NCBI GenBank assembly: GCA_028694105.1
Contig: JAQUUC010000001.1
Span: 62,001 to 126,000, forward strand
Direction of reading: 5' to 3'
DNA from: Hespellia sp.
GTDB taxonomy: Bacteria; Bacillota; Clostridia; Lachnospirales; Lachnospiraceae
DNA: 64,000 nt
Part shown: in pieces, positions 36,001 to 46,572 of the stretch
Layout of the letters: each line of letters starts with the position of its first letter
How positions within the stretch are numbered: the first letter of the stretch is position 1
Translations under genes and position numbers: made by a program
Notes under the pieces: model-generated
The model's input: the letters and a program-made list of their open reading frames with translations, nothing else
Told to the model about the DNA's origin: nothing
Database searches by the model: none

Positions 36001-37371
36001 TCACATGTTCTCTATAATTTCCGTTGCCACATAAACTCCACTGGCCGATGCATGTGAAAGAGAATGTGTGACTCCACTGCCATCTCCGATTACATACAGT
36101 CCCTTATAATTCGTCTCCAGATGATTGTCCAGTTCTACTTCCATGTTATAGAATTTTACCTCAACACCATAGAGAAGTGTGTCATCATTTGCTGTACCCG
36201 GTGCGATTTTATCAAGTGCATAGATCATCTCGATAATACCGTCCAGAATTCGTTTCGGAAGTACAAGGCTTAAATCTCCCGGGGTCGCGTCCAGTGTCGG
36301 TGTGACCGTTCCCTCCTCGATTCGTTTTTCGGTACTTCTGCGTCCGCGTTCCAGATCTCCGAACCGCTGGACAATCACTCCGCCGCCAAGCATATTGGAA
36401 AGCCTTGCAATGCTCTCACCATATTCATTGCTGTCTTTGAAGGGTTCTGAAAAATGCTTTGCGACCAGAAGTGCAAAGTTCGTATTGTCTGTCTTTCTTT
36501 CCGGATCTTCAAAGCTGTGTCCATTGACCGTCACAATACCGTTCGTATTTTCATTTACCACGATTCCATTCGGATTCATGCAGAAGGTACGCACCGCATC
36601 CTCGAACTTTTCGGTGCGGTATACGATCTTGCTCTCATACAGCTTATCGGTCAGATGTGAGAAAATCACTGCCGGAAGCTCAATGCGCACCCCGATATCC
36701 ACACGGTTCGACCGTGTGGGAATTCCCATCTCTTCACAGATTGCCTCCATCCATTTGCTTCCGCTTCTTCCAACTGATACGATGCATTTCCTGCCCTCTG
36801 CCGTCTCGCTGCCATAGAGAACACGGTAGCCATCCTCCAAGGCTTCAATCTGATCAATCGGTGTATTAAAATAAAAGTCTGCCTTATCCTTCAATTCTGC
36901 AAATAAATTTTCAAGAACAATATAATTGATATCGGTCCCCAGATGGCGCACTGATGCATCCAGAAGATTTAATTTATTCTGCATACAGATTTTCTTAAAC
37001 TCACTGCCGCTTGTCGAATACATCTTCGTGTTCCCGCCGCCGTGAGTCATGTTGATTTCATCTACATACTTCATCAGTTCCAGTGCTTTTTCTTTGCCGA
37101 TATACTGATACAGAGAGCCCCCAAAATCGTTGGTAATATTATATTTCCCATCGGAAAATGCCCCCGCCCCGCCAAATCCATTCATGATTGCACAGGTCTT
37201 ACAATTGATACAGGATTTAACGTTCTTCCCGTCAATTGGACATCTCCGTTTTTCCAGCGGATTGCCCGCCTCAAAAACAGCAACCTTAAGCTCCGGTCTT
37301 CTTTTCAATAATTCATAAGTCGAGAAAATTCCTCCCGGACCCGCTCCTATAATAATCACGTCATATTTCAT
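36001..37371 (-). CDS. NAD(P)/FAD-dependent oxidoreductase
   Basis: This 456-residue flavoprotein resembles the uncharacterised FAD-dependent dehydrogenases of the COG2509 type. A dinucleotide-binding motif (IIGAGPGGI) opens the protein. A Cys-rich segment follows (RRCPIDGKNVKSCINCKTCAIMNGFGGAGAFSDGKYN) that is characteristic of the group and may hold a redox centre. A C-terminal FAD contact, GLYVIGDGSGVTHSLSHASASG, is present. The substrate is unknown. It lies upstream of mgtE and is divergent from the kinase operon. Confidence 0.88.
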   Translation of the reverse strand: MKYDVIIIGAGPGGIFSTYELLKRRPELKVAVFEAGNPLEKRRCPIDGKNVKSCINCKTCAIMNGFGGAGAFSDGKYNITNDFGGSLYQYIGKEKALELMKYVDEINMTHGGGNTKMYSTSGSEFKKICMQNKLNLLDASVRHLGTDINYIVLENLFAELKDKADFYFNTPIDQIEALEDGYRVLYGSETAEGRKCIVSVGRSGSKWMEAICEEMGIPTRSNRVDIGVRIELPAVIFSHLTDKLYESKIVYRTEKFEDAVRTFCMNPNGIVVNENTNGIVTVNGHSFEDPERKTDNTNFALLVAKHFSEPFKDSNEYGESIARLSNMLGGGVIVQRFGDLERGRRSTEKRIEEGTVTPTLDATPGDLSLVLPKRILDGIIEMIYALDKIAPGTANDDTLLYGVEVKFYNMEVELDNHLETNYKGLYVIGDGSGVTHSLSHASASGVYVATEIIENM

Positions 37372-37462
37372 CTTCTCTTCTCCTGTCCGTTTCTTCTTAT
37401 CTCATCTGATATAACTATATATGATAACCAGATTGATTGCAAATATAACCTATAGAAATAAA

Positions 37463-37503
37463 TTGACTTTTGCCAAAAAAGCTCATATTATTAATAATAT
37501 GAG
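37463..37503 (+). promoter_or_regulatory. Kinase-operon promoter with a palindromic operator over the -10 box
   Basis: TTGACT (37463-37468), 17-bp spacer, TATTAT (37486-37491). The -10 lies within a perfect 22-bp palindrome (37482-37503; half-site CTCATATTATT). A repressor bound there would block the promoter. The next gene starts at 37575. Confidence 0.65.
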
Positions 37504-37574
37504 GGTATACTCAGAAAAATTTGCCGCGAGCAGATACGGTCGCTCCGGAATAATTAAAGGATAGAGGCAACTAT

Positions 37575-40500
37575 ATGGACACCAAACCAACCATGCTCAT
37601 AGTCGATGAGATTGATGTAAACAGAGCGACGATGGCCGCTTCTTTCTCGAATGAGTACAACATTTTATATGCTGCAAACGGAAAAGACGCCATGGACGTC
37701 ATCTGCAGGCACAGCAAGGATATCTCCATTATTCTGCTGAATATTATTATGCCATTCATGGATGGAATTGATGTGCTCAGATGGATGAAAAACCGTGTGT
37801 ATCGTTCTATCCCAGTCATTGCCGTAACCGATGACGAAAGCTGCCAGCTGAACGCTCTGGAAAACGGAGCCGCAGATTTTATTTCAAAGACGGACGATGA
37901 ACGTGTCATAAAAACACGCATCAAAAATGTGCTTGGCCGTTTCGCACTCGAAACCGACAATCTAATCAACAGCATCCCCGACGATCTTGTTTGGGCTAAT
38001 TTATATGCCAATCTGGTAAATGAATCTCAAAGTGCAATCTACGTTAGTGATACAACGAATTATGAGCTCCTGTACATCAACCAGCGGGGGCTTGATATGG
38101 TTGGGCAAAAACGTCAGACGATCACCGGAAAAAAATGCTATGAATTCTTATTTAATCTGACCTCCCCCTGCAAATTCTGCAAAATTCATTTGATGAATCA
38201 CAAGGATTTTATGGAAAGAGATTTTCCGTATTCTCTAAACGGCAGAATGTATCATTTAAGGGGCAAGCTGACCGACTGGAATGGAATCAAAGCACATGTT
38301 GAATACATTGAGGATGTAACGCAGCGCAGAGAATCCGATCAAAAAAACAAGGACCTGACAGAACAGCTCTCCTCTGTGATTGAGCATGTGCCAAGTGGTA
38401 TGTGCCTGTACCTTGCTGACCAGAGCGGAATCCGTCCTCTTGTTCATAATCAGGCTTTTTATCAAATGTTCGGCTATTCTGATGAAAATAAAAAATCCGT
38501 AAAGCAGGAAATGAGCTACTTAAACGTGCATCCCGACGATCTCCCCGAGCTTCAGACAAAGCTGGACAATGCACTCCGAACATCAACGCCTGTAAACCAC
38601 ACCTACCGTGTATTAAATGACAGCAGGCAGGAATATATCTGGATTTATCTCAACGGCATTGTCATAGACCAGCCGGACAGCACCAAGTTTTGCTATGTCA
38701 GCTATACCGATGTTACGAATGAACGTAAGGTGCAGCAGCAGCTGATTGAGGCCCAGAATGAGATGCAGCTTTTGATGAAAAAGGAAGAGGAGGCACTCAA
38801 CAGTTACCGTACATTAGTCAACACGATTCCCGGCGGCATCGCATTGTATGAAATTGACGATGACAAGATGAGAACCTTGTTTTACAGCGACGGATTATGT
38901 GAATTGTCAGGACATTCGAGAGAAGAATATGACCTCATTTGCCGTGATAACGCGATTGCTCTCACTTATAAAGAAGATGTTCCCGTGCTGCAGAAAGCCA
39001 TTAAGAATGCAGCAAGAAATCATTCCAATTTAGATTTAACATATCGCACCAGCACGAAATCCGGCAAACCTCGCTGGATTAACCTTCGCTGCACTTATTT
39101 AAGCAGAGAAGACGAAAAACCTGCTTTTTATGCTGTATTTACCGATGTTGATAAAATGAAAACGATTGAAGAAACAGCGAAGGAACAGCAGTTACGTTTT
39201 CAGGTAGCAATCAGAAGCTCCGGAATCAATGTATGGGAATATGATATTCCAAACGACAGACTGACCGTCATATCGAATTCGCCCAGAATTAAACAGAATT
39301 GTTTTACAATTGAAAACTATATCGAGTCAACGGTAGAAAACGGATATGTCCGAGAGGATAGTCTCCAAACCTTCTACAGCATTTTTGAACGGCTGCAAAA
39401 CGGTGAAAAAGAAGTAAGTGAAGATATCTGGTATAAAACCACAGACAAAACCGGCTGGTGGTGTGAACGTGTCATCTATACAGTGGTATTTGACAAAGAT
39501 GGACTGCCGCTCAAGGCGTTTGGAGCCGGCAGAGATGTGACCCGTGAAAAAGAGGCAATCAAGAAATTTGATGAAGAAATGTCCTACCGCTCCGCCCTAC
39601 AGCAAACGATTATCGACTCCCTGAAAATTAATCTGACACAAAATACCATCATCGACGGAGAAAGCCAGTTCCGTGTGTTAACGGAATTAATCGATCGCAA
39701 TGATGCCGATTTTTATTTTTCCAAAACGGCGGATTATATTCTCGGCGAAAAAAACAAAGAAGAATACCGGGCCACGTTCAACCGTCAGTCTTTACTCGGT
39801 TATTTTAACCGTGGGGATTATTCTGTGTCTATGGAGTTCACCCGTGTTTTTGACACCAACAAAGTTTACTGGATTAAATATAATATCCATCTCATGAGAA
39901 ATCCAGAAACAAAAGATATATATGCTTTCGTTGTGGTAAGTGATACGACGAATGAAAATGTAATGAAATCCATCATGAAAACCATTTCCAGAACAGATTA
40001 CGACTTTTTTGTCGTAGTGGAAGGTTCCAGCGATAAGGCTATTGATTATACCGTCAACTCCGGTGAAAAGCTTTTTACAGAAGATCAGGCATTCCAGAAA
40101 CGAAATGAATCGTTACTTAGACAGGTTGTCTGCAAAGAGGATGTTGAGCGTGTTGTTGAAGAATGCCGAATCTCCAATGTCCTTAAAAATATCGAGAATG
40201 GCAAGGTACATAAATTCGATTTTAATATGAAGGACAAGAATAAAAACGGTAAGATTCGCCGTAAACAGCTGCAGTTCACCCTGATTAACGGGGACAGAAG
40301 TGTATATCTTATGACGAGAATTGATGTAACCAATGTCTATAACGAGCAAATACGGTATCAAAAAGAGTTGGAACAGGCACTGATTTCCGCAAAGCAGGCA
40401 AATCTTGCAAAATCAGACTTTTTGTCACGCATGAGTCACGATATCCGCACACCAATGAATGCGATTATCGGCATGACCGAGCTTGCCAAAGATGAAGATA

Positions 40501-41558
40501 ATCCGCCTACTACGGTTGAGTATCTGAAGAACATTGACTCTTCCAGCCATTTTTTACTGGGGCTGATTAACGATATCCTTGATCTGAGCAAAATTGAAAG
40601 CGGTAAAATCAAACTGTTAGAAGAACCGTTTACGTTTGAAGAGTTCAAACAAAATATAAAGACAGTCATTCTTCCGTTGGCAAAAGCAAAACACATTGAT
40701 TTTGTCATGGATCTAAACTGCCCTGTCACCTGCATTCTAACAGATAAGCTTCGATTTACACAGATTTATTTCAATTTGCTGTCTAATGCCGTCAAATTCA
40801 CGCCCGAAGGCGGCAAAATCGAATTTTTCTGTGAGCACATTCCAGACCGCGATGGAAAATACGGAATGCGCTATACGGTTCGCGACAATGGAATCGGCAT
40901 GAGTCCTGAATTTCAAAAGTGTCTCTTCGAGCCATTTCACCAAGAGAATCGAGATACGAATTTCACCCAGCCGGGCACCGGGCTCGGGCTTGCTATCGTA
41001 AAAAATCTGATTGAAGCAATGGGCGGCTCCATCAGCGCATGCAGCGCGATTGGCAAAGGCTCGGAATTTGTGGTAGACCTCTATGTTTCTACGACGGAGC
41101 TGGTTTCGGACAGCGAGCAGACCTCCGACTATTTTGATGCAGATTTATCCGGAGCACGCATTCTTCTGGTTGAAGATAATGATCTGAATATTGTGGTTGC
41201 AAAGCGCCTTCTTGAGCGGAAGAACTGCTTCGTTGAAGTGGCTGTCAACGGCAGGCAGGCTGTTCAACAGTTCTCACAGAACACTGCCTTCTTCTATGAT
41301 GCAATACTTATGGATGTGCGGATGCCTGTTATGGGCGGCCTTGAGGCAACGAAACAAATTCGAAGCACGGCAAAAGCCGATGCAAAATCGATCCCCATTA
41401 TCGCGATGACCGCGGATGCCTTTGTGGAGGATCAGGACAAAACAAAAAAAGCAGGGATGAACGCACATTTATCCAAACCAATTGACCCGAAACTGCTGTA
41501 CAGTACACTTTACTCATTCATTTCTGAGAACAAGACGATAGAGAAGGAGAATGTTTGA
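37575..41558 (+). CDS. Giant soluble hybrid sensor histidine kinase with an altered N-terminal receiver
   Basis: This 1327-residue protein has no membrane segments. Order: receiver-like domain (1-about 120), a row of PAS/PAC sensor units (about 140-920), HisKA with FLSRMSHDIRTPMNAIIG (His about residue 955), HATPase (VRDNGIGMSPE; GTGLGLAIVKN), and a C-terminal receiver (LLVEDNDLN; ILMDVRMPVMGG; KPID). The C-terminal receiver is intact. In the N-terminal receiver the phosphoacceptor position reads LLNIIMP: Asn56 replaces Asp, though acidic residues and Lys105 remain. It probably senses a soluble cytoplasmic cue and passes phosphate from His to the C-terminal Asp. It overlaps or abuts the second kinase gene; no Hpt protein or output regulator is adjacent. 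Confidence 0.9.
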   Translation: MDTKPTMLIVDEIDVNRATMAASFSNEYNILYAANGKDAMDVICRHSKDISIILLNIIMPFMDGIDVLRWMKNRVYRSIPVIAVTDDESCQLNALENGAADFISKTDDERVIKTRIKNVLGRFALETDNLINSIPDDLVWANLYANLVNESQSAIYVSDTTNYELLYINQRGLDMVGQKRQTITGKKCYEFLFNLTSPCKFCKIHLMNHKDFMERDFPYSLNGRMYHLRGKLTDWNGIKAHVEYIEDVTQRRESDQKNKDLTEQLSSVIEHVPSGMCLYLADQSGIRPLVHNQAFYQMFGYSDENKKSVKQEMSYLNVHPDDLPELQTKLDNALRTSTPVNHTYRVLNDSRQEYIWIYLNGIVIDQPDSTKFCYVSYTDVTNERKVQQQLIEAQNEMQLLMKKEEEALNSYRTLVNTIPGGIALYEIDDDKMRTLFYSDGLCELSGHSREEYDLICRDNAIALTYKEDVPVLQKAIKNAARNHSNLDLTYRTSTKSGKPRWINLRCTYLSREDEKPAFYAVFTDVDKMKTIEETAKEQQLRFQVAIRSSGINVWEYDIPNDRLTVISNSPRIKQNCFTIENYIESTVENGYVREDSLQTFYSIFERLQNGEKEVSEDIWYKTTDKTGWWCERVIYTVVFDKDGLPLKAFGAGRDVTREKEAIKKFDEEMSYRSALQQTIIDSLKINLTQNTIIDGESQFRVLTELIDRNDADFYFSKTADYILGEKNKEEYRATFNRQSLLGYFNRGDYSVSMEFTRVFDTNKVYWIKYNIHLMRNPETKDIYAFVVVSDTTNENVMKSIMKTISRTDYDFFVVVEGSSDKAIDYTVNSGEKLFTEDQAFQKRNESLLRQVVCKEDVERVVEECRISNVLKNIENGKVHKFDFNMKDKNKNGKIRRKQLQFTLINGDRSVYLMTRIDVTNVYNEQIRYQKELEQALISAKQANLAKSDFLSRMSHDIRTPMNAIIGMTELAKDEDNPPTTVEYLKNIDSSSHFLLGLINDILDLSKIESGKIKLLEEPFTFEEFKQNIKTVILPLAKAKHIDFVMDLNCPVTCILTDKLRFTQIYFNLLSNAVKFTPEGGKIEFFCEHIPDRDGKYGMRYTVRDNGIGMSPEFQKCLFEPFHQENRDTNFTQPGTGLGLAIVKNLIEAMGGSISACSAIGKGSEFVVDLYVSTTELVSDSEQTSDYFDADLSGARILLVEDNDLNIVVAKRLLERKNCFVEVAVNGRQAVQQFSQNTAFFYDAILMDVRMPVMGGLEATKQIRSTAKADAKSIPIIAMTADAFVEDQDKTKKAGMNAHLSKPIDPKLLYSTLYSFISENKTIEKENV

Positions 41559-41559
41559 A

Positions 41560-44500
41560 ATGACCAATCATCAATTAAATGAACTCGAATACTCACATGA
41601 GTTAGAACTGTATCGTGCTTCCCGCCTCGGTGGTGTTTTTACCGTTGTGGTGGACGAATATTTGACCCTGCTTTATGGAAACGATAAATATTACAATATT
41701 CATGAATATACCAAAGAGAGCATGGCTGCCTGCACACATAACCATTGCCGTGAATATGTGCATCCCGATGATCTCCCCGTGGTGATGCAGACAATCAATG
41801 ATACCCTGACTGCCGGTAATGACTATGCAGAATGGGACATGCGCGTAATTACCGGAAAAGGCAATCTCCGATATATTCTTTGCAGCGGAATTTTCACAAC
41901 CGACTCCGACAGAACGATCATGGATGGAGTGGTTATGGATATCACCCGACAGAAGGAAATGGAAGCATCACTACGGCTCAGTGAAGAGAAATTTCGGATT
42001 GCCACCGAGAACTCGGACGTATGTTTTTGGACTTACAACATAAAAAACAAAGAAATTATTCAGACCAGTGCTTCAAAAATGCGTCATGGACATCAGGATA
42101 TCGTCGCAGATATTCCAAATTCTGTCATTCAGTCAGGCTTTGTCCGCCAAGATTCCACCAAGGATTTTTTGGAAATGTACCGGAAGCTGGAACAGGGAGC
42201 TAAAACGTGTTCCGCCGATATCTGGTTTCGTACCCATGATGGGAAGGGCTGGTGGTGTGAGCACATTGATTATACCAACGTGTTCGACAAAAAGGGTCTG
42301 CCGGTTTGCGCTTACGCAGTGGGTAAAGATGTAACCGCAGTCAAACTTTCAGAACAGCGGTACAATGAGGAACTGGAGTATTCCAATGCAGTTCAGCATG
42401 AAGATCTGCTGGCAAAGGCACGCTCTAATATCACACAGGATCTTGTGGAATCCTATATTGCAAAAGACAATGTAGGCGTTTTAGATGACGGATCTTCCTA
42501 TACGGCTGGAACCGATACGATGGCTGAAACTGCACTTACAGAAGAACAGAAAGAAAAGATGCGCCATATGCTGGATCGCGACCGCGTGCTAAAAGCATTT
42601 GAAAACGGCCAGACACAGTTCTCTTTTGAGTATCAGCGCAAGGCACGGGACGGAAGCATCATCTGGGTGGAAACCACCGTGAAATCATACCGAAATCAGC
42701 AAACCAAAGATGTGATGTCCTTTATGTATACCTACGATATCAATGAGGAAAAAATCAAAGAGGGAATTATTCACACCGTTTCCAAAATTGAGCATGACTT
42801 CGTTGCGTATGTGAATTTGAAAAGCAACCAATACAAAATGTATCTCGGAAATACAGAAAACGGACCGCTGCCTGAAGCGAGCAGCGATGATTATGTGAAC
42901 TCTGTTATACAGACAAACCGTGAAATTATAATTGCGGAGGATGTAGAGCGCATCAACCATGAAATGATGCCGGAAACGATTCAAAAAAATCTTGAGACGA
43001 AAACTATTTTTTCTACGACTTGTGGGGTACTGCATCCGAATGGCACTGTCCGTCAAAAAAGAATACAGTACGCCTATTTGGATAAGCCAAGCCAGCAGGT
43101 AATCATTACACGGAGCGACATCACAGATTTGTTTCACCAGCAAGAGCAGCAGCACAATATGCTGCAGACAGCACTTCTTGCTGCAGAGCAGGCAAACAGC
43201 GCAAAAAGCGATTTCCTTTCGCGCATGAGCCATGAAATCCGTACACCGATGAATGCGATTATCGGCATGTCGGCCATTGCCGCCCAATCCATTGGAGACG
43301 ATGCCCAAGTTATGGACTGCATCAGCAAAATCGGAATCTCCTCCAGGTTCTTGCTCTCACTTATCAATGATATACTGGACATGAACAGAATCGAAAGCGG
43401 CAAAATGCTGCTAAAAAAAGAAAAAATACCGTTTGATGAATTTCTGAACGGAATCAATTCCATTTGCTATACCCAAGCCAATGCCAAAAACATTGATTAC
43501 GAAAATATTGTTGACTCCAGCGTGGAAGATTATTATATCGGAGACGCTATGAAACTCCAGCAAATTATTATCAACATACTCTCCAATGCCATCAAGTTTA
43601 CCTCCGAGCATGGAAAAGTATCCCTTCGTGTTTGTCAGCTGCAAAAGGCAAAGAATGATGCGGTCATGCGATTTGTCATTAACGATACGGGATGTGGCAT
43701 CACTGAGGAATATATTCCTCATTTGTTTGAACCGTTTTCGCAGGAACATTCCGGCACCACTGACCTGTATGGCGGTACTGGATTAGGTCTTGCAATATGT
43801 AAAAATCTGGTTTCTATGATGGATGGCTCGATTACAGTACGCAGTATTACGGATATTGGCTCCGAGTTCACCGTGGATGTTAAGCTTGGTATTACAGAAG
43901 AAACAAAGACAAGATATGCCAGGAAGCATCGCTACAATTTTACGGAGCTGAAAGCACTTGTCGTTGATGATGATGTGGTTGTCTGCCAGCAGGCAGTAAT
44001 TACCTTAAAGGAAATCGGTGTAAAATCGGAGTGGGTAGACAGCGGCAAAAAGGCCGTGGATATGGTAAGGGAGAAATGGAATAATAAGGAATATTTTGAC
44101 CTTGTTCTGATTGACTGGAAAATGCCTGAGATGGATGGCATCGAAACCGCAAGACACATTCGTGAAATTGTCGGCCCGGAGGTTACAATTATCATTATGA
44201 CTGCTTACGACTGGACTGTGATTGAGCATGATGCAAAACTGGCGGGTGTCAACCTGATGATGAGCAAACCTATGTTCAAATCGTCTCTCATCTCTGCTTT
44301 TGAAAAAGCATTTGACGAAAAACAGGATGAAGCGGAAACGGAACTGACGGAGGATTTCAGCTTTGAGGGAAAGAGGGTTCTTTTAGTAGAGGATCACCCA
44401 CTAAACGTAGAAGTTGCCAAAAGACTTTTGGAGCGGAAGGGCTTTATGGTCGAGCATGCAGAAAACGGAGTGCGCGCAGTTGAAATGTACGCAAAAAATC

Positions 44501-44781
44501 CTGACGGATACTATGACTCCATTCTAATGGATATTCGCATGCCGCAAATGGATGGTCTGCAGGCCGCAAATGCCATCCGCCATATGAGCAAAGAAACTGC
44601 TAAAAACATCCCGATTATTGCGATGACAGCCAATGCATTTGATGATGATGTACAGAAATCAAGAGCGGCAGGAATGGATGCGCATCTTGCAAAACCAATT
44701 GAACCAACGCAGATGTTTCAGGTCCTGTATGATTTTATTTATGGGAGGATGGACGAGAGCGATGATGTTAACTTCCAGTAG
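41560..44781 (+). CDS. Soluble hybrid sensor histidine kinase with two receivers
   Basis: This 1073-residue protein is a relative of the preceding kinase. It has PAS units (about 1-540), one of which aligns with the first kinase through the shared GWWCEHIDYTNVFDKKGLP-type segment. HisKA follows (FLSRMSHEIRTPMNAIIG, His about 558), then HATPase (INDTGCGITEE; GTGLGLAICKN) and two receivers: ALVVDDDVVV...LIDWKMPEMDG...KPMF and VLLVEDHPLN...LMDIRMPQMDG...KPIE. Both receivers keep their Asp. The ATG at 41560 has a GGAG ten bases upstream. An ATG at 41551 is in frame but too close to it. Coupling with the first kinase is likely, and the pair may form a phosphorelay or heterodimer. Confidence 0.9.
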   Translation: MTNHQLNELEYSHELELYRASRLGGVFTVVVDEYLTLLYGNDKYYNIHEYTKESMAACTHNHCREYVHPDDLPVVMQTINDTLTAGNDYAEWDMRVITGKGNLRYILCSGIFTTDSDRTIMDGVVMDITRQKEMEASLRLSEEKFRIATENSDVCFWTYNIKNKEIIQTSASKMRHGHQDIVADIPNSVIQSGFVRQDSTKDFLEMYRKLEQGAKTCSADIWFRTHDGKGWWCEHIDYTNVFDKKGLPVCAYAVGKDVTAVKLSEQRYNEELEYSNAVQHEDLLAKARSNITQDLVESYIAKDNVGVLDDGSSYTAGTDTMAETALTEEQKEKMRHMLDRDRVLKAFENGQTQFSFEYQRKARDGSIIWVETTVKSYRNQQTKDVMSFMYTYDINEEKIKEGIIHTVSKIEHDFVAYVNLKSNQYKMYLGNTENGPLPEASSDDYVNSVIQTNREIIIAEDVERINHEMMPETIQKNLETKTIFSTTCGVLHPNGTVRQKRIQYAYLDKPSQQVIITRSDITDLFHQQEQQHNMLQTALLAAEQANSAKSDFLSRMSHEIRTPMNAIIGMSAIAAQSIGDDAQVMDCISKIGISSRFLLSLINDILDMNRIESGKMLLKKEKIPFDEFLNGINSICYTQANAKNIDYENIVDSSVEDYYIGDAMKLQQIIINILSNAIKFTSEHGKVSLRVCQLQKAKNDAVMRFVINDTGCGITEEYIPHLFEPFSQEHSGTTDLYGGTGLGLAICKNLVSMMDGSITVRSITDIGSEFTVDVKLGITEETKTRYARKHRYNFTELKALVVDDDVVVCQQAVITLKEIGVKSEWVDSGKKAVDMVREKWNNKEYFDLVLIDWKMPEMDGIETARHIREIVGPEVTIIIMTAYDWTVIEHDAKLAGVNLMMSKPMFKSSLISAFEKAFDEKQDEAETELTEDFSFEGKRVLLVEDHPLNVEVAKRLLERKGFMVEHAENGVRAVEMYAKNPDGYYDSILMDIRMPQMDGLQAANAIRHMSKETAKNIPIIAMTANAFDDDVQKSRAAGMDAHLAKPIEPTQMFQVLYDFIYGRMDESDDVNFQ

Positions 44782-45114
44782 GGACTTGTCACTTTTGGGG
44801 TAAGCATCATATCATAATGGAATTAAACAGATTAATGTATTAGAATGGCTTATAATAGAGTCAGGACTCATGCGCTTATATTTGCTAATAAATCCTGACT
44901 CCATATATGTTCATCTTAATCAGTGTATCACATCAATTCACAATCCCCACCAATAACTGCAAATCATTTTGTGCCTTGCTGATATTTTGTGCTTTTTCTC
45001 TTTATTCATCAACAATAGCGTATTTGGGGCTTATTTTACAGCCCCATTATCTGACTTCGTATATTATTTACGTAAGAGGATGAAAAAGTAAGGTATATGA
45101 TGTAAACAATCTTC
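44782..45114. other. Intergenic stretch with one inverted repeat
   Basis: No gene was seen in these 333 bp. GAGTCAGGA (44858-44866) and TCCTGACTC (44893-44901) are perfect 9-bp arms 26 nt apart, without a clear U run. It may mark the end of the kinase transcript. The rest is AT-rich. Confidence 0.5.
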
Positions 45115-46554
45115 TTATTTTTCTATTTTTATGGTATATGCAATCTGTTTTTCCATATTATCAGGAAGAGTTACAACTAAGCTGTTTTCAGTCTGTTTCC
45201 ATGTTAATTTTGCATCGTTTCCAAGTAATGTAACAGTTGCGCCCTGTTGAATTTCAAGATCAAGAAATTCAACACTTTCTGAAAGCTCTTCATTCATAAT
45301 CATTGCATAAAGAGCTTTTCCATTCTGAGTAAATCTAACATCTTTGTTATCAGCTGTTTTACTTTCCTGTTTTTCCCAATATGTTGTACCATAAATAGCC
45401 TCTCCATTTACTTTAAGCCATTTGCCTGTTTCTATTAATGGTTTTCTCTGTTCTTCTGGAATCGTTCCGTCTGCTTTAGGTCCGACATTAAGTAGAAGGT
45501 TACCATTCTTACTAACTGCATCAATAAGCATGTAAATAATGTCTTTTCCTTTAAGCATATGCTCTGTGCTTTCTGCAGCATTGTAGCCAAATGACATTCC
45601 AATACCTCTTGTAAGCTCCCATTTTTTCTTCTGAAGTGTAAATCCATCTGCATATTCAGGAGAAACAAAATCGCAATGTTTATCTGTTACAAGAATTCCG
45701 CTGATTCCATCTTCTGCAAGCTGCCTATTAAGTTTTTCTGTCAGAGTCTGCTTTTCTTTATCTGAAAGAACTGAATACTGACGCCATCTGTCATTAATAA
45801 CACCATCTGGAACTGTATTATAATAATCCGCAAATAACTGATTTAAATCACACTGTGCTGGATAGCCAATATCATTCCAAAGAATTGATGGTCTATATTT
45901 ATGAATAAGTTCTTCTGTTTGATTCCATGCATATTCACTATATTCGTCCGTTACAATATAATGGTTTACCCAATTTTCCATTCCGTCGATTGGATAATCT
46001 TTAAATGTCCAATCAAAAATTCCTGAATAATATAATCCCATCTTCATTCCACGTTCTCTTACTGCATCTGTAATTTCACCAACAAGATCACGGTTTGACT
46101 GATAATCTTTCATAGAAGGATTTTTATAATCACTTGGCCATAAGCAATATCCATCATGATGTTTTGTAACTAGAACTACATATTTAGCCCCCGCTTCTTT
46201 GAAGAAATCTGCCCATTCTCCAGCATCCATTTTTTTATTTTGATTTTCAAAATCTTTCTGAAAATCAAAATAATTGAAATCTTTTCCATATGTTTCTTCG
46301 TGATGTTTATTAGTTGCTGTTCCTTTAATTCTCGATGTATTAAGATACCACTCAGCATATGGAGAGTTTTTCATTGAGTTTGCAAGTCCGTCATCACTTT
46401 CATCCGAAAGCTCTGCAAGACTCTTTCCTGCACCCGGTGCGTATCCTGGAACCGAGAATAATGACCAATGAATAAAAATACCAAATTTTGCATCTTTGTA
46501 CCACTGTGGCACTTCATGTGATTTAACTGATTGTTCTGTAGGTTCAAATTTCAT
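45115..46554 (-). CDS. Alpha-L-fucosidase (GH29), cytoplasmic
   Basis: This 479-residue enzyme removes alpha-linked fucose from oligosaccharides. GH29 features are clear: KFGIFIHWSLFSVPGYAPG (residues 23-41), VLVTKHHDGYCLWPS, YYSGIFDWTF, and the nucleophile Asp in PSILWNDIGYP. A C-terminal beta domain (WKQTENSLVVTLPDN) follows the barrel. There is no signal peptide, so it acts inside the cell on imported sugar. It is the last gene of an operon with a ribose-type ABC transporter and, upstream, a GntR regulator. This suggests uptake and cleavage of small fucosylated saccharides. The transported sugar is inferred only from this gene. Confidence 0.92.
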   Translation of the reverse strand: MKFEPTEQSVKSHEVPQWYKDAKFGIFIHWSLFSVPGYAPGAGKSLAELSDESDDGLANSMKNSPYAEWYLNTSRIKGTATNKHHEETYGKDFNYFDFQKDFENQNKKMDAGEWADFFKEAGAKYVVLVTKHHDGYCLWPSDYKNPSMKDYQSNRDLVGEITDAVRERGMKMGLYYSGIFDWTFKDYPIDGMENWVNHYIVTDEYSEYAWNQTEELIHKYRPSILWNDIGYPAQCDLNQLFADYYNTVPDGVINDRWRQYSVLSDKEKQTLTEKLNRQLAEDGISGILVTDKHCDFVSPEYADGFTLQKKKWELTRGIGMSFGYNAAESTEHMLKGKDIIYMLIDAVSKNGNLLLNVGPKADGTIPEEQRKPLIETGKWLKVNGEAIYGTTYWEKQESKTADNKDVRFTQNGKALYAMIMNEELSESVEFLDLEIQQGATVTLLGNDAKLTWKQTENSLVVTLPDNMEKQIAYTIKIEK

Positions 46555-46572
46555 AACTTTTATCTCCTTAAA

